Source of the DNA: a virus
Virus record (IMG/VR): IMGVR_UViG_3300034418_011267
Coordinates: 1-49,230 of that record
Strand: one strand, 5' to 3'
DNA: 49,230 nucleotides
Shown in pieces: positions 7,111-14,292 of the stretch. Each line of letters begins with the position of its first letter. Position 1 is the stretch's first letter. Both the position numbers and the translations under genes were made by a program. The notes beneath the pieces are model-generated. The model made no database searches, was not told where the DNA came from, and was given only the letters and a program-made list of their open reading frames with translations.

Positions 7111-7486
7111 TGCTCTGGATTAGATCAGCGAGTTCTTTGGCGTTGTCGTATTCTTTCTTAACAAAATCTAAAGCTTGCAATGCGGCAACTGTGAATGCTT
7201 CATAGATTTCAGCACCAGTCAATTCATTTTGGAACTCAGCAATTGTATCTGCAAAGTACTCAGCTGCTTTTTGTTTGTATATATTGTTACCTTCATAGGG
7301 TTTATCCCAGAAGGATTTCCAATCTGGCACTGCATAAACAGATGACACAGCATTAGTGCTGTCGTGCATCTTCTCGCGTGAATCTTTTGTTACCAATGGT
7401 TCATCAAATTCTGCAACAATTTGATGAGTGCGATACCAAATTTGCCAATCTTTGATGGCATCAAGAGGTTCGTGTGGATGGTCCAT
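7097..7486 (-). CDS. Unknown 129-aa protein
   Basis: An acidic, mostly helical protein without a recognisable motif. Aromatic-rich N-terminal region (IKDWQIWYRTH) and a long helix (AEIYEAFTVAALQALDFVK). It is translationally coupled to the downstream zinc-ribbon gene by a 14-nt overlap. Confidence 0.6.
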   Translation of the reverse strand: MDHPHEPLDAIKDWQIWYRTHQIVAEFDEPLVTKDSREKMHDSTNAVSSVYAVPDWKSFWDKPYEGNNIYKQKAAEYFADTIAEFQNELTGAEIYEAFTVAALQALDFVKKEYDNAKELADLIQSNAKN

Positions 7487-7546
7487 AAGAGGAAGGGACG
7501 TTCCACTATCGTGGCCCGCCCCAAAGCAAAGTGTGTTAATTAAATC

Positions 7547-7840
7547 TTAAACAGGTTGGAACCTGCCTTCCTCGTAGAGGCGGACAGCTTCCATCATTTC
7601 AAAGTACCGATCACGCATTGCAGGGCCAGCTTCGCGGACGCAGAAGTCTTGCCAAAGCCCAGTGTAGCGGGAATGCATGGGATGACGTTTGTCTTGCCGT
7701 CCAGAGCATTGATACATGTGTTCCATGAAGTCAGCCGTGCGTTGTTCTGCTAGCACGCTCCAGGCCAGGAGCTGCTCTTTAAGCCACGGCGTATCGAAGG
7801 CGCCTGCGGTGTTGAGCTTTTTGGCAAGGTCATCAGTCAT
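7547..7840 (-). CDS. Unknown 97-aa protein
   Basis: The start is taken at the ATG at 7840 (MTDDLAKKLNTAGAFDTPWL), which overlaps the stop of the upstream gene by 8 nt. The frame is open further upstream to 7993, but that part reads as low-complexity Ser/Pro antisense to the upstream gene. The protein is helical with conserved-looking WLKEQLLAW. Function unknown. Confidence 0.6.
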   Translation of the reverse strand: MTDDLAKKLNTAGAFDTPWLKEQLLAWSVLAEQRTADFMEHMYQCSGRQDKRHPMHSRYTGLWQDFCVREAGPAMRDRYFEMMEAVRLYEEGRFQPV

Positions 7841-8030
7841 TGGATTCGATGCCGGTGATGGAGACGTAGACACGCTTGACGGAAGAGCTGGCTTCGTAGA
7901 GGAGGGTTTCAATTTCATCTGCGAGGGCGACAGCAAGGTCGGATGAGCTGCGACCCGAGAAAGAATCGTACTCAACATCAAGGTCAATTGCAAACGAAAC
8001 TGTAAGCTCTGGTACGGTAATTGGTTCCAT
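7833..8030 (-). CDS. Unknown 65-aa acidic protein
   Basis: Starts MEPITVPELTVSFAIDLDVE with alternating beta-type hydrophobics, then a helix (SDLAVALADEIETLLYEA) and a final strand (VKRVYVSITGI). This small alpha/beta fold is not identified. It is coupled to the following gene by an 8-nt overlap. Confidence 0.6.
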   Translation of the reverse strand: MEPITVPELTVSFAIDLDVEYDSFSGRSSSDLAVALADEIETLLYEASSSVKRVYVSITGIESND

Positions 8031-8068
8031 TTCTAGGAATAAAGACTTTATTACCCTAGCAGAAATTA

Positions 8069-8386
8069 TTAAATCAGCTTTGTGTATTTACCTGCTAATG
8101 CGTTTTCAAATATTGTTTGCGGAAAATTTGAAATGGCTGGAAGAATATTTCCTATATTGTTCATTGTGATTGGATTACTTGCATTACCCAAAGAATATTG
8201 GCTTGAGTCTTCAAAATAATTTTTCCATGGGTTAATAGGCCTGCGCGTTTCTACACCATTAACAATATTTCGAAAGTTAAGTAAATTTTTAGAAGCAGTG
8301 CTGTAATCTAATGCACCCCTACCATCAAACAAACCTGTGCCTAAATAATTCCATACAGTGTTTGCATTGTAGTTGTTTATTGCCAT
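8069..8386 (-). CDS. Unknown 105-aa protein
   Basis: Asn-rich protein (MAINNYNANTVWNYLGTGLF) without a known motif. The start ATG overlaps the upstream stop by one base. It is possibly a virion-associated protein by composition; this is weak. Confidence 0.5.
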   Translation of the reverse strand: MAINNYNANTVWNYLGTGLFDGRGALDYSTASKNLLNFRNIVNGVETRRPINPWKNYFEDSSQYSLGNASNPITMNNIGNILPAISNFPQTIFENALAGKYTKLI

Positions 8387-8649
8387 TAGTTATTGAGCAG
8401 GCGTTCCAACGAATGAGCTTGATGCTCTTGGTAATAACCAAGTCGTTTTTGAATCAGGTTGTAGTAATTGATAGCAGCATCAACCATTTCTTCTGCATCC
8501 ATTGAGGATGCAAGGTTTTCATTGGCAAGCATGGCTGCTGTCAGGATGACAACACCATGTTCCATCTTGGAACCAATTGTTGCCGAAAGAGGAGTTCCAT
8601 CCTGGGTAAACCCAGCAATAAGTTTGTTTAAAACTGGATCACCGCCCAT
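8386..8649 (-). CDS. Unknown 87-aa protein
   Basis: Starts MGGDPVLNKLIAGFTQDGTP and continues as two helices (ILTAAMLANENLASSM and AINYYNLIQKRLGYYQEH). It resembles a small cyanophage protein of unknown function (recall). It heads the leftward block 4.9-8.6 kb, and its start faces the divergent kinase-like gene across 62 bases. Confidence 0.55.
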   Translation of the reverse strand: MGGDPVLNKLIAGFTQDGTPLSATIGSKMEHGVVILTAAMLANENLASSMDAEEMVDAAINYYNLIQKRLGYYQEHQAHSLERLLNN

Positions 8650-8684
8650 GGAACTCCTGTGACTTCCTTTAGTCTAGTATGTTT

Positions 8685-8697
8685 GATTTAAAATAAG
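8685..8697 (+). promoter_or_regulatory. Candidate TAAAAT-type promoter for the kinase-like gene
   Basis: GATTTAAAATAAG lies 15-27 bases upstream of the ATG at 8712 in the divergent intergenic region. It has the same core (TTAAAATA) as sites upstream of several structural genes. Confidence 0.4.
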
Positions 8698-8711
8698 AAA
8701 TAAAACAAGGT

Positions 8712-9542
8712 ATGTTTAAAGCAATTGCAAATGTATTGGCCGCAAAGCGTTCGGTACAGCAAGGTGTTTCTCCTGAAGAAGTTCGATTATACGCAGCGCG
8801 TGCGGCACAACGCGCACGTGTTGGAAAAGGACAATTTGGCCAAGTGTACGAAGCAGCTCCTGGCGCAGTAGTTAAAGAAATTGACATGGAACGTAAACGA
8901 CAGTTGTTAAGTGAAATTAATACGCAAGCAAAAGCGGCAGAATTAGGAATTGCTCCTTCAGTTAAAGAAGTTTATTTAGGGCCTATTGAAGCATTTGGAA
9001 AAACATTTCCAATTGAACCAGGGGTTAATCCTAAAATAAGAGGTGAAATTACAATGCAGGATTTACGAAAAAATTATGTGCCTCTTTCATTAGCCAATGA
9101 TTTAAGCGGCGTTAAAAATCCTGCTTTAACACAGCAGCAGTATGATCGTGCAAATTTAATCACAGAACAACAACTTGCACAATTAGCACTAAATAAAATT
9201 AGCCTTGGAGATCGCCATGGGCAAAATGTATTTGTTAACACTTTAACTGGCAGACCAGTTCAAATTGATTTTGGTAGTGCACAAACTATTTCTAACGTAA
9301 GGCAACAAGCTGCAAAAATTGCTAATTCTGTTAGTTCAGGTTTAAATTATGCAAATCTCCCAGAAGAAGCATCTATTTTTAAGGGTTTGTTTAATGAATT
9401 AATACAAACAGATCCAATGGCTGCTTTAGATATTGCAAAGCAAGGTTTATCTCGTTTACAAAAAATTAAAGCACCTATTAATCGCGACCAATATAAATAT
9501 GCAACTGTAACAAACGCAGAAGATTTTATCCCTACATATTAA
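8712..9542 (+). CDS. Protein-kinase-fold protein
   Basis: 276 residues with a complete set of kinase landmarks. There is a glycine-rich loop VGKGQFGQVYEAAPG (about 37-51) followed by VVKEI with K55. The catalytic loop is SLGDRHGQNVFV, with D167 and N172. The metal-binding motif is IDFGSA with D186. The family uses ATP to phosphorylate Ser/Thr in proteins or, in relatives, small molecules. Spacing between K55 and D167 is short, so the N-lobe/C-lobe join is compact. An AAGG lies just before the ATG. It is a lone + strand gene between leftward blocks, with no partner nearby to indicate its target. Confidence 0.7.
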   Translation: MFKAIANVLAAKRSVQQGVSPEEVRLYAARAAQRARVGKGQFGQVYEAAPGAVVKEIDMERKRQLLSEINTQAKAAELGIAPSVKEVYLGPIEAFGKTFPIEPGVNPKIRGEITMQDLRKNYVPLSLANDLSGVKNPALTQQQYDRANLITEQQLAQLALNKISLGDRHGQNVFVNTLTGRPVQIDFGSAQTISNVRQQAAKIANSVSSGLNYANLPEEASIFKGLFNELIQTDPMAALDIAKQGLSRLQKIKAPINRDQYKYATVTNAEDFIPTY

Positions 9543-9566
9543 AAACCCCGGCGTAAACCGGGGGTA
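9541..9566 (-). terminator. Terminator ending the leftward module
   Basis: CCCCGG (9546-9551) pairs with CCGGGG (9558-9563). Read on the - strand the stem is followed by TTTTT. It ends leftward transcription from the 9.6-31.4 kb module and overlaps the stop codon of the convergent kinase-like gene. Confidence 0.7.
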
Positions 9567-9597
9567 ATAAATTTACTTTTCCCGTAGGTTAATAAGT

Positions 9598-9825
9598 TTA
9601 TTTACCAGACTTTTCTGCTTTGGCTAACCAGTACCAGTAGCACCGTGCTGCGTTTTGGTGAAAGCGTTTACCAAGCAGAAGCTTAAGTTTCTTTTGCTCA
9701 AGGTCATCCATCTTATCGGTGTGATAAGGGAGAGGCTCTTCACCTTCACACAGCATTTGCATCTCAAGGTCATTCATCTCCAGCTGAAGATTAAAATCAT
9801 CAACACTATGGTTGTGACAAGACAT
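9598..9825 (-). CDS. Unknown 75-aa protein
   Basis: The start is set at the ATG at 9825, 22 bases after the Gp157-like gene ends. The frame is open far upstream, but that part is a shadow of the Gp157-like gene. An ATG at 9900 is an alternative. The protein is His/Gln-rich with acidic MNDLEMQMLCEGEE and a basic C-terminus. Function unknown. Confidence 0.5.
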   Translation of the reverse strand: MSCHNHSVDDFNLQLEMNDLEMQMLCEGEEPLPYHTDKMDDLEQKKLKLLLGKRFHQNAARCYWYWLAKAEKSGK

Positions 9826-9847
9826 CTTGATGTGTGCGTCTTCTAAA

Positions 9848-10558
9848 TCAGTCGGTGGTTCCAGCTTCTGATAGAAGTTCTCCTGGATATTCGGATGCAT
9901 CCATTTCCACCCGTGTGGAGAAGAGTCGCTTTGTGCGGACGGAATATTCTTGGGCAACTTTGACTCCTTGGGGTAACTGTTGACCTGTTTGATAGGCGTT
10001 GCGGATGGCATCGAGGTTGGGGAGGATTTCAGTTTTTGTTTTAGGTTCTGTCCTGTCGGAGAGGACTTCTCCTGACATTGAACGTACCACGACTTGTTTG
10101 GTTGTGGTTGTTTCCTGTTGGATACAGAATTGTTGTTGTTCTTTAGGGTCCCAAAGGTTAGGGTCCGACGTGATTTCAACACTCATCTCTTTTTTCTTGA
10201 CCAGCGTGAACTGATAGTTCCGCCCTGTTATTTTATTACAGTCCAGCGGTAGTGAGCGACGCAGCCAGCTCAGCAAACTTTTGAGCGACCGGATCTGGGA
10301 TTCGTGGTGCCGCTTGGCATCAGAGATGAGATCGGATTCTTTTTTGATGCGTTCAAGAGCATCCTCATGGGACGCCAGAGCGTAATGAATACGGTCGATT
10401 TTTTCTGAACGGAGGGTGGCACAGGCCTCCAGCTCAGCTTTTGCCAGGTCTTGGGACTCAGGAGTAAGGAGAGGAAGAGAGCGTTCCAGGGCACCATAGT
10501 GCTCGTAGAGCTGAAGGATGTTGAGATCTTTTAGTTTAGTTGCAGTGATTTGAGTCAT
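9848..10558 (-). CDS. Gp157-like protein
   Basis: 236 residues from the ATG at 10558. The long helical N-terminal half is followed by YQFTLVKKKEMSVEITSDP and LDAIRNAYQTGQQLPQGVKV, the pattern of Siphovirus Gp157 proteins (PF05565 type: beta hairpin, then a helix ending in 'GxxxPxG' and an Ile/Val strand). The family is linked to early phage takeover and, in some annotations, host-nuclease inhibition. It overlaps the HicA-like gene by 23 nt. Confidence 0.7.
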   Translation of the reverse strand: MTQITATKLKDLNILQLYEHYGALERSLPLLTPESQDLAKAELEACATLRSEKIDRIHYALASHEDALERIKKESDLISDAKRHHESQIRSLKSLLSWLRRSLPLDCNKITGRNYQFTLVKKKEMSVEITSDPNLWDPKEQQQFCIQQETTTTKQVVVRSMSGEVLSDRTEPKTKTEILPNLDAIRNAYQTGQQLPQGVKVAQEYSVRTKRLFSTRVEMDASEYPGELLSEAGTTD

Positions 10559-10745
10559 TGTTGGAAAGGATTTGTTTGATGTCTGATTCCACATTCTTCA
10601 GTGCTCGGCCATCACTACAGGTGAATGAAGTGACAAGCATCTTGCCTGAAGTGTGTTTGAAAACCAAATGTTTGTTGCGCCGTACTAATTTGAAACCATA
10701 AGACTCAGCAAGTTTGACAATACGTCTGGCTGTATCAGATGGCAT
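10536..10745 (-). CDS. HicA-like (dsRBD-fold) protein
   Basis: 69 residues. RRIVKLAESYGFKLVRRNKH then LVFKHTSGKMLVTS follows the HicA/YcfA layout of helix, two strands and a 'H-x-x-(F/Y)-x-H' region. In toxin-antitoxin pairs HicA is an mRNA interferase neutralised by HicB. No HicB is visible next to it; the neighbours are Gp157-like and a 40-residue membrane peptide. It may be a phage RNA-binding protein rather than a toxin. Confidence 0.6.
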   Translation of the reverse strand: MPSDTARRIVKLAESYGFKLVRRNKHLVFKHTSGKMLVTSFTCSDGRALKNVESDIKQILSNNDSNHCN

Positions 10746-10857
10746 GGTTGAAATGAGTTTGAAGTTTATTAATGCAATAGGTCAGCAGCATACCTGCTGC
10801 TGCCCAAAGAAGATTTTTAAAGACTGGAACAACGGCGCCAAAGATGGATTCAAACAT
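10735..10857 (-). CDS. Small membrane peptide (40 aa)
   Basis: It starts MFESIFGAVVPVF and has one hydrophobic segment (LLWAAAGMLLTYCI). The stop lies inside the start region of the HicA-like gene (11-nt overlap). The leader reads TTAACTCAACTC just before ATG and carries one of the module's conserved hairpins (10879-10903), which supports it as a real gene. Function unknown. Confidence 0.55.
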   Translation of the reverse strand: MFESIFGAVVPVFKNLLWAAAGMLLTYCINKLQTHFNHAI

Positions 10858-10878
10858 GAGTTGAGTTAATGATGTGGA

Positions 10879-10903
10879 CTGGTCAGTTTAAGGTCATGAC
10901 CAG
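10879..10903 (-). promoter_or_regulatory. Conserved leader hairpin 1 (TGACCTTAAAC loop)
   Basis: On the - strand CTGGTCA pairs perfectly with TGACCAG around loop TGACCTTAAAC, in the leader of the 40-residue membrane-peptide gene. It belongs to a family with the same loop and different stem sequences. Confidence 0.7.
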
Positions 10904-10924
10904 GACCATGAATACAATTAGTTT

Positions 10925-11293
10925 TTAAGAAATTTTTTCTATTGTATCAGTTAAGTTAGCTATATATTTAGCCAATTCTTTAACATTGGCATTAACTGAT
11001 TTAATTTCTTCCATCATTTCTTCCCTAGATGGCGACCCATAGATAAACAGATCTTCTTGATATTTGCTAACAATTTCTGGATTATTTTGTTTCTGGTACT
11101 GACGGCAATCCTCATTGCTTGCGTATATAGAGTCGTTGTACAACTCTATTAATGTGCGGTAATCAATGTTGCCAACGCCTTCGCTAGACGCAATGTTGTT
11201 CAACTTTAAATAAAGCTGACAAGCAAACCGTGCATTATCTTCAAAAAACTCAGTGTACTGTTCTTCTGAAAGCTGGTAGGTGTCAATTGTCAT
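10925..11293 (-). CDS. Unknown 122-aa protein
   Basis: Acidic, Asn- and Tyr-rich, with a C-terminal helix (IKSVNANVKELAKYIANL) that could form a short coiled coil. The start overlaps the upstream stop by 11 nt. AT-rich relative to neighbours. No family recognised. Confidence 0.55.
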   Translation of the reverse strand: MTIDTYQLSEEQYTEFFEDNARFACQLYLKLNNIASSEGVGNIDYRTLIELYNDSIYASNEDCRQYQKQNNPEIVSKYQEDLFIYGSPSREEMMEEIKSVNANVKELAKYIANLTDTIEKIS

Positions 11294-11504
11294 TGGTTGA
11301 AAGAACGTGGTTGCAAGCGTGGTTTAATGCCTTAAGGACAAATTGTTTTTGTCCTTCTTCACCCCATGAATTCCATAGGGCAAGATCTGGATCTGTTTCA
11401 TCCCATTCGATGTGGATGTAACAGCTGCCGTCAGGATTGTCCTCCATTACTTGAAGATTTAGTTTGTCGATCCAATTGGTTAATGATGGATTGTTTGTAG
11501 TCAT
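11283..11504 (-). CDS. Unknown 73-aa protein
   Basis: The start is set at the ATG at 11504 (MTTNNPSLTNWIDKLN); upstream codons shadow the neighbouring gene. The core CYIHIEWDETDPDLALWNSW followed by a helix resembles a small acidic protein of cyanophages (recall). Function unknown. Confidence 0.55.
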   Translation of the reverse strand: MTTNNPSLTNWIDKLNLQVMEDNPDGSCYIHIEWDETDPDLALWNSWGEEGQKQFVLKALNHACNHVLSTNDN

Positions 11505-11727
11505 TGTTGATTTTTTGAGTGGCTTTAATAGCAAATTCTTGAAGTACACGTTCAGCGTACTCTTCGTGATGCAGCTTTTGGTTGGCACCTAATGCCACAA
11601 GTTTCCAGTGAAATTCTTCTGGAACTTCTAAGTCATATCGAATAAGTTTAGTTTTGGACTGAGCTGTGGACATAGGTTTTTTAAGTAATTGTTTGGCGTA
11701 CTCAAGTGTTTCTTGAGTAGTTGTCAT
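11431..11727 (-). CDS. Unknown 98-aa protein
   Basis: LIRYDLEVPEEFHWKLVALG followed by HHEEYAERVLQEFAIKA gives a helix-turn-helix-like arrangement, possibly ribbon-helix-helix related, but not firmly. The start overlaps the SWIM-protein stop (ATGA) and the 3' end overlaps the next gene by 74 nt. Confidence 0.5.
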   Translation of the reverse strand: MTTTQETLEYAKQLLKKPMSTAQSKTKLIRYDLEVPEEFHWKLVALGANQKLHHEEYAERVLQEFAIKATQKINNDYKQSIINQLDRQTKSSSNGGQS

Positions 11728-12662
11728 TGTTTTTTAAGTGCAGGTTTGAGTTGAGGCAGTGCGGTACCAGGGAATGGAACGTAGCCAGCCTCAAGCATAT
11801 TAAAGAACAAATCCCATGCGTCATGTTGCGTTAGAACTTCTTTAGATTTGTAAGTACGCCAGTGACTTAGCGGAGCTTGAGCACCCTGTTTGGTATGCAG
11901 TAATACAAAACGCCCGTGACTAAGGTGGTCAGCAGGTGGAGCATAGAACCAAGCCACGCATTTATCCGGTGCACCAGAGGGTGCTGCATTGCGCACTTCC
12001 GTGCGTTTGCACAGAAGCTCACGATATTTATTAAACCAGGTCAGGTGGATACACCACGGTTTATATCCCTGGATTTCTTCTTGGAGAGTTTGTATAGCAC
12101 CGAGTTGACGTTGAAATGACCCGCACGAGCAGTAAGGTTCGCCAAACACCGGCTTTTGTTCTTGGCTGTCATCCAGTGAAGAGTCCATATCAATCGGCCG
12201 ATTCGGAAGCCGCATCCCGTCCGGTGCAACCAGATGGCCCAGGTCTGCTTGGTCAGACTGTAATAGTGTGACAACTTTCTGAGGATCTGAGAGGTGAATG
12301 AATTTATCCGCCCAGTGGCCCTGGAGCTTGGCGTTAGGAGTTGTGTGTCCAAGTGCATGAACATAGTTCCATCCCTTGAAAAGAACGTAGGCATTGTCGT
12401 GCCAGATGCTAGGACCCCTGTAGTTTGGACCTAGATAAGCAAAGAAGTCCTTAAGGCGATGTGTATAAGATACATAAGCATTTCTTATCAGTTGCCTGTT
12501 GTAAGTCTGCTCAGTACCATCGCGGCGCACCACGAGACAATCATCATCTCGCACAAAAATCCCAGCGATTTCGGTGTCATCAAACGCCTCGTCTACACGA
12601 CGGATGTTGCTGCGGTTGTAAATCAATGCTTGCTCTGATGAGAGCTGAAGCGTAAGTTCCAT
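11724..12662 (-). CDS. SWIM zinc-finger-like protein
   Basis: 312 residues. PYCSCGSFQ followed some 25 residues later by PWCIHLTWF gives the CxC...CxH signature of a SWIM zinc finger, a DNA- or protein-binding module. No nuclease or helicase motif is visible in the rest of the protein. The leader before ATG is CAACTCAACTCAACACATC with no Shine-Dalgarno site. The role is unknown, perhaps in early transcription or replication. Confidence 0.6.
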   Translation of the reverse strand: MELTLQLSSEQALIYNRSNIRRVDEAFDDTEIAGIFVRDDDCLVVRRDGTEQTYNRQLIRNAYVSYTHRLKDFFAYLGPNYRGPSIWHDNAYVLFKGWNYVHALGHTTPNAKLQGHWADKFIHLSDPQKVVTLLQSDQADLGHLVAPDGMRLPNRPIDMDSSLDDSQEQKPVFGEPYCSCGSFQRQLGAIQTLQEEIQGYKPWCIHLTWFNKYRELLCKRTEVRNAAPSGAPDKCVAWFYAPPADHLSHGRFVLLHTKQGAQAPLSHWRTYKSKEVLTQHDAWDLFFNMLEAGYVPFPGTALPQLKPALKKQ

Positions 12663-12695
12663 TGTGTTGATGTGTTGAGTTGAGTTGAGCTGGTG

Positions 12696-12902
12696 TCAGA
12701 GGTAATGGTTTTGCCTCTGCTTCTCCAGGGTATCACGCTCCTTAGCGGCTTGGTAAGCCCCCTTACCCATTCGATAAGAACCGTAAATAACCGCCGCCCA
12801 TGCAGCTGGGTTGGGAATAGTAAGAGCGATGGCGCCAGCTATGAGGGCTGTGGCACCAGCGGCTTTGATAGCAGCTTTTTCTTCTGGTTTCATGGAATGC
12901 AA
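12696..12902 (-). CDS. Small membrane protein
   Basis: 68 residues from ATG 12902, or 65 from a second ATG at 12893. Hydrophobic segment AAGATALIAGAIALTIPNPA then AAWAAVIYGSY, then a basic tail. Possibly a hairpin of two membrane segments. Function unknown. Confidence 0.5.
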   Translation of the reverse strand: MHSMKPEEKAAIKAAGATALIAGAIALTIPNPAAWAAVIYGSYRMGKGAYQAAKERDTLEKQRQNHYL

Positions 12903-12922
12903 TTGTTGGAGTTGTGCTTAAA

Positions 12923-13207
12923 ATGTTTGTAACAATTAACTACCAAATGGAAGAGCTTAATTACGTGCCATTGGCTAAGTTTGAAATTGAACCGTCGATG
13001 GAAGATAAGTTCTGGGAAGAAAAAGTTAAACGCTCCATTGAAGAATGTAATTCAGTTGGCGCATTAAAAGAGATGGCAATTCTCTTAGCAAAAATTGCCA
13101 CCCAACGTCAAGGAATCATCAAAGGTTTAGTAAAAGACATTCGGATCTTTAATCAAGTGATTGTTGATCCGAATGACTTAACAAACCCTGATCTTCAATC
13201 AGAGTGA
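12923..13207 (+). CDS. Unknown 94-aa protein on the opposite strand
   Basis: The only + strand gene candidate inside the leftward module. From ATG 12923 it encodes an acidic N-terminal half and a helical stretch (LKEMAILLAKIATQRQGIIK). Composition looks protein-like and AT-rich. Its 3' end overlaps the convergent gene by 9 nt. It may be separately expressed or a recent insertion. No family recognised. Confidence 0.5.
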   Translation: MFVTINYQMEELNYVPLAKFEIEPSMEDKFWEEKVKRSIEECNSVGALKEMAILLAKIATQRQGIIKGLVKDIRIFNQVIVDPNDLTNPDLQSE

Positions 13208-13516
13208 ATCATCTTCACCGGTGAGGGGATCACGTGCAGGCAAAGCCTTCACATCAACAGCCTCCGTGGTACGGGATGCAGGAAGGATTTCGACTCCTTC
13301 TTTAATTCCATATGCACCATTTAACTTTTGGGCATCTTGTTTTGCGTGGACATTAATGTAGTCCTGGAACAACTCTTGCATTTTCCAGGTGGATTCACGA
13401 TCGTCATCAGGAATGCTAAGACGATTCAGTGATTCGATTGCATCGTCCTGAGTGCTGTAATCAGGGATGTCAAACGATTCAATAGCACAGATTTCAACGT
13501 TGTTGGCACCGCTCAT
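13199..13516 (-). CDS. Unknown 105-aa protein
   Basis: The start is set at the ATG at 13516 (MSGANNVEICAIESFDIPDY), giving a 23-nt overlap with the upstream gene; an earlier in-frame ATG would overlap more. Acidic, with YSTQDDAIESLNRLSIPDDD. No motif recognised. It probably works with the upstream 238-residue protein, with which it is coupled. Confidence 0.55.
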   Translation of the reverse strand: MSGANNVEICAIESFDIPDYSTQDDAIESLNRLSIPDDDRESTWKMQELFQDYINVHAKQDAQKLNGAYGIKEGVEILPASRTTEAVDVKALPARDPLTGEDDSL

Positions 13517-14210
13517 TAGCCAGCACAGGAGAGAACACTGTGGTGGCATAGAACTTTTCGTTGAAGCTCAGCGGCACTTCAGCATCAAGCGCTTTGCTCA
13601 AACACTTGGACATTTCTTTTTCATAGATCCGAACCTTCTCGGATACATCGGTGCCATTAAGACCTTTGAGTGTAAGGACCATGGGAATCTTGTGAGCACG
13701 CTTGTTGTCCTTGGTCATGACATAGACCAGGTATTTGGTGCGCACACCGTACTTACGCTTGTACATCTCACCTTTGCTGTTAGCAAGGTCAGATGCAATC
13801 TTGTCAGCTTCAAACAATTCCTTGACATCAGGATTGTCAAAGGTGCCAATCGTCTGCCTCATCCCTGTGGTTTCCTCGACCATAAGGGGAGAACGTAAAA
13901 GGATTTGAATGCGAGGCTCAGTAAAATTGAGTCCTTCTTCAATTGAAGTATTGGGAGCTACACCAAAAGTTTGCTTGTAGTTCCAGATAACTGAACCTGT
14001 AGCAAATTGATTTTCAGTGGCGTTCCATCCACAAGTGTCAAGGTCCGACTTCCGCACAAACCAACCTCGTATCTTGGACTTGTTGAGAGGTTGGATGGTG
14101 ACTAGGTTTTGATACCCTGAAACAAATTCTTTAGATTGGAAAACAGTAAAAGAAGAGAGATCACGCTTGGCAAGAGAAGCAGTTTTCTTAGCAGTCATGG
14201 TCGAGGTCAT
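13494..14210 (-). CDS. Unknown 238-aa protein (replication block)
   Basis: Mixed alpha/beta protein. GWFVRKSDLDTCGWN and then PRIQILLRSPLMVEETTG recall a domain of unknown function found in cyanobacteria and their phages (recall, low certainty). It lies between SSB and an acidic small protein, with leader hairpin 2 upstream, so a role in DNA replication or recombination is likely by context. Confidence 0.6.
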   Translation of the reverse strand: MTSTMTAKKTASLAKRDLSSFTVFQSKEFVSGYQNLVTIQPLNKSKIRGWFVRKSDLDTCGWNATENQFATGSVIWNYKQTFGVAPNTSIEEGLNFTEPRIQILLRSPLMVEETTGMRQTIGTFDNPDVKELFEADKIASDLANSKGEMYKRKYGVRTKYLVYVMTKDNKRAHKIPMVLTLKGLNGTDVSEKVRIYEKEMSKCLSKALDAEVPLSFNEKFYATTVFSPVLANERCQQR

Positions 14211-14232
14211 GGTTGGTTCAGAGTTTGGGCGT

Positions 14233-14252
14233 GGATGCTTTTAACGTCATCC
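14233..14252 (-). promoter_or_regulatory. Conserved leader hairpin 2
   Basis: On the - strand GGATG pairs with CATCC around ACGTTAAAAG, preceded by CCCGTCCTG, in the leader of the 238-residue gene. Confidence 0.65.
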
Positions 14253-14292
14253 CAGGACGGGCACTCAGTCTAAATCCGGATCTGCTCCTGGA

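Noticed and set aside
7841-7993. Upstream extension of the 97-aa gene
   Set aside because: The extension is low-complexity Ser/Pro in a frame shadowing the 65-residue gene; the ATG at 7840 is coupled to that gene's stop.
9826-10182. Long frame upstream of the 75-aa gene
   Set aside because: It shadows the Gp157-like gene, which has family support.
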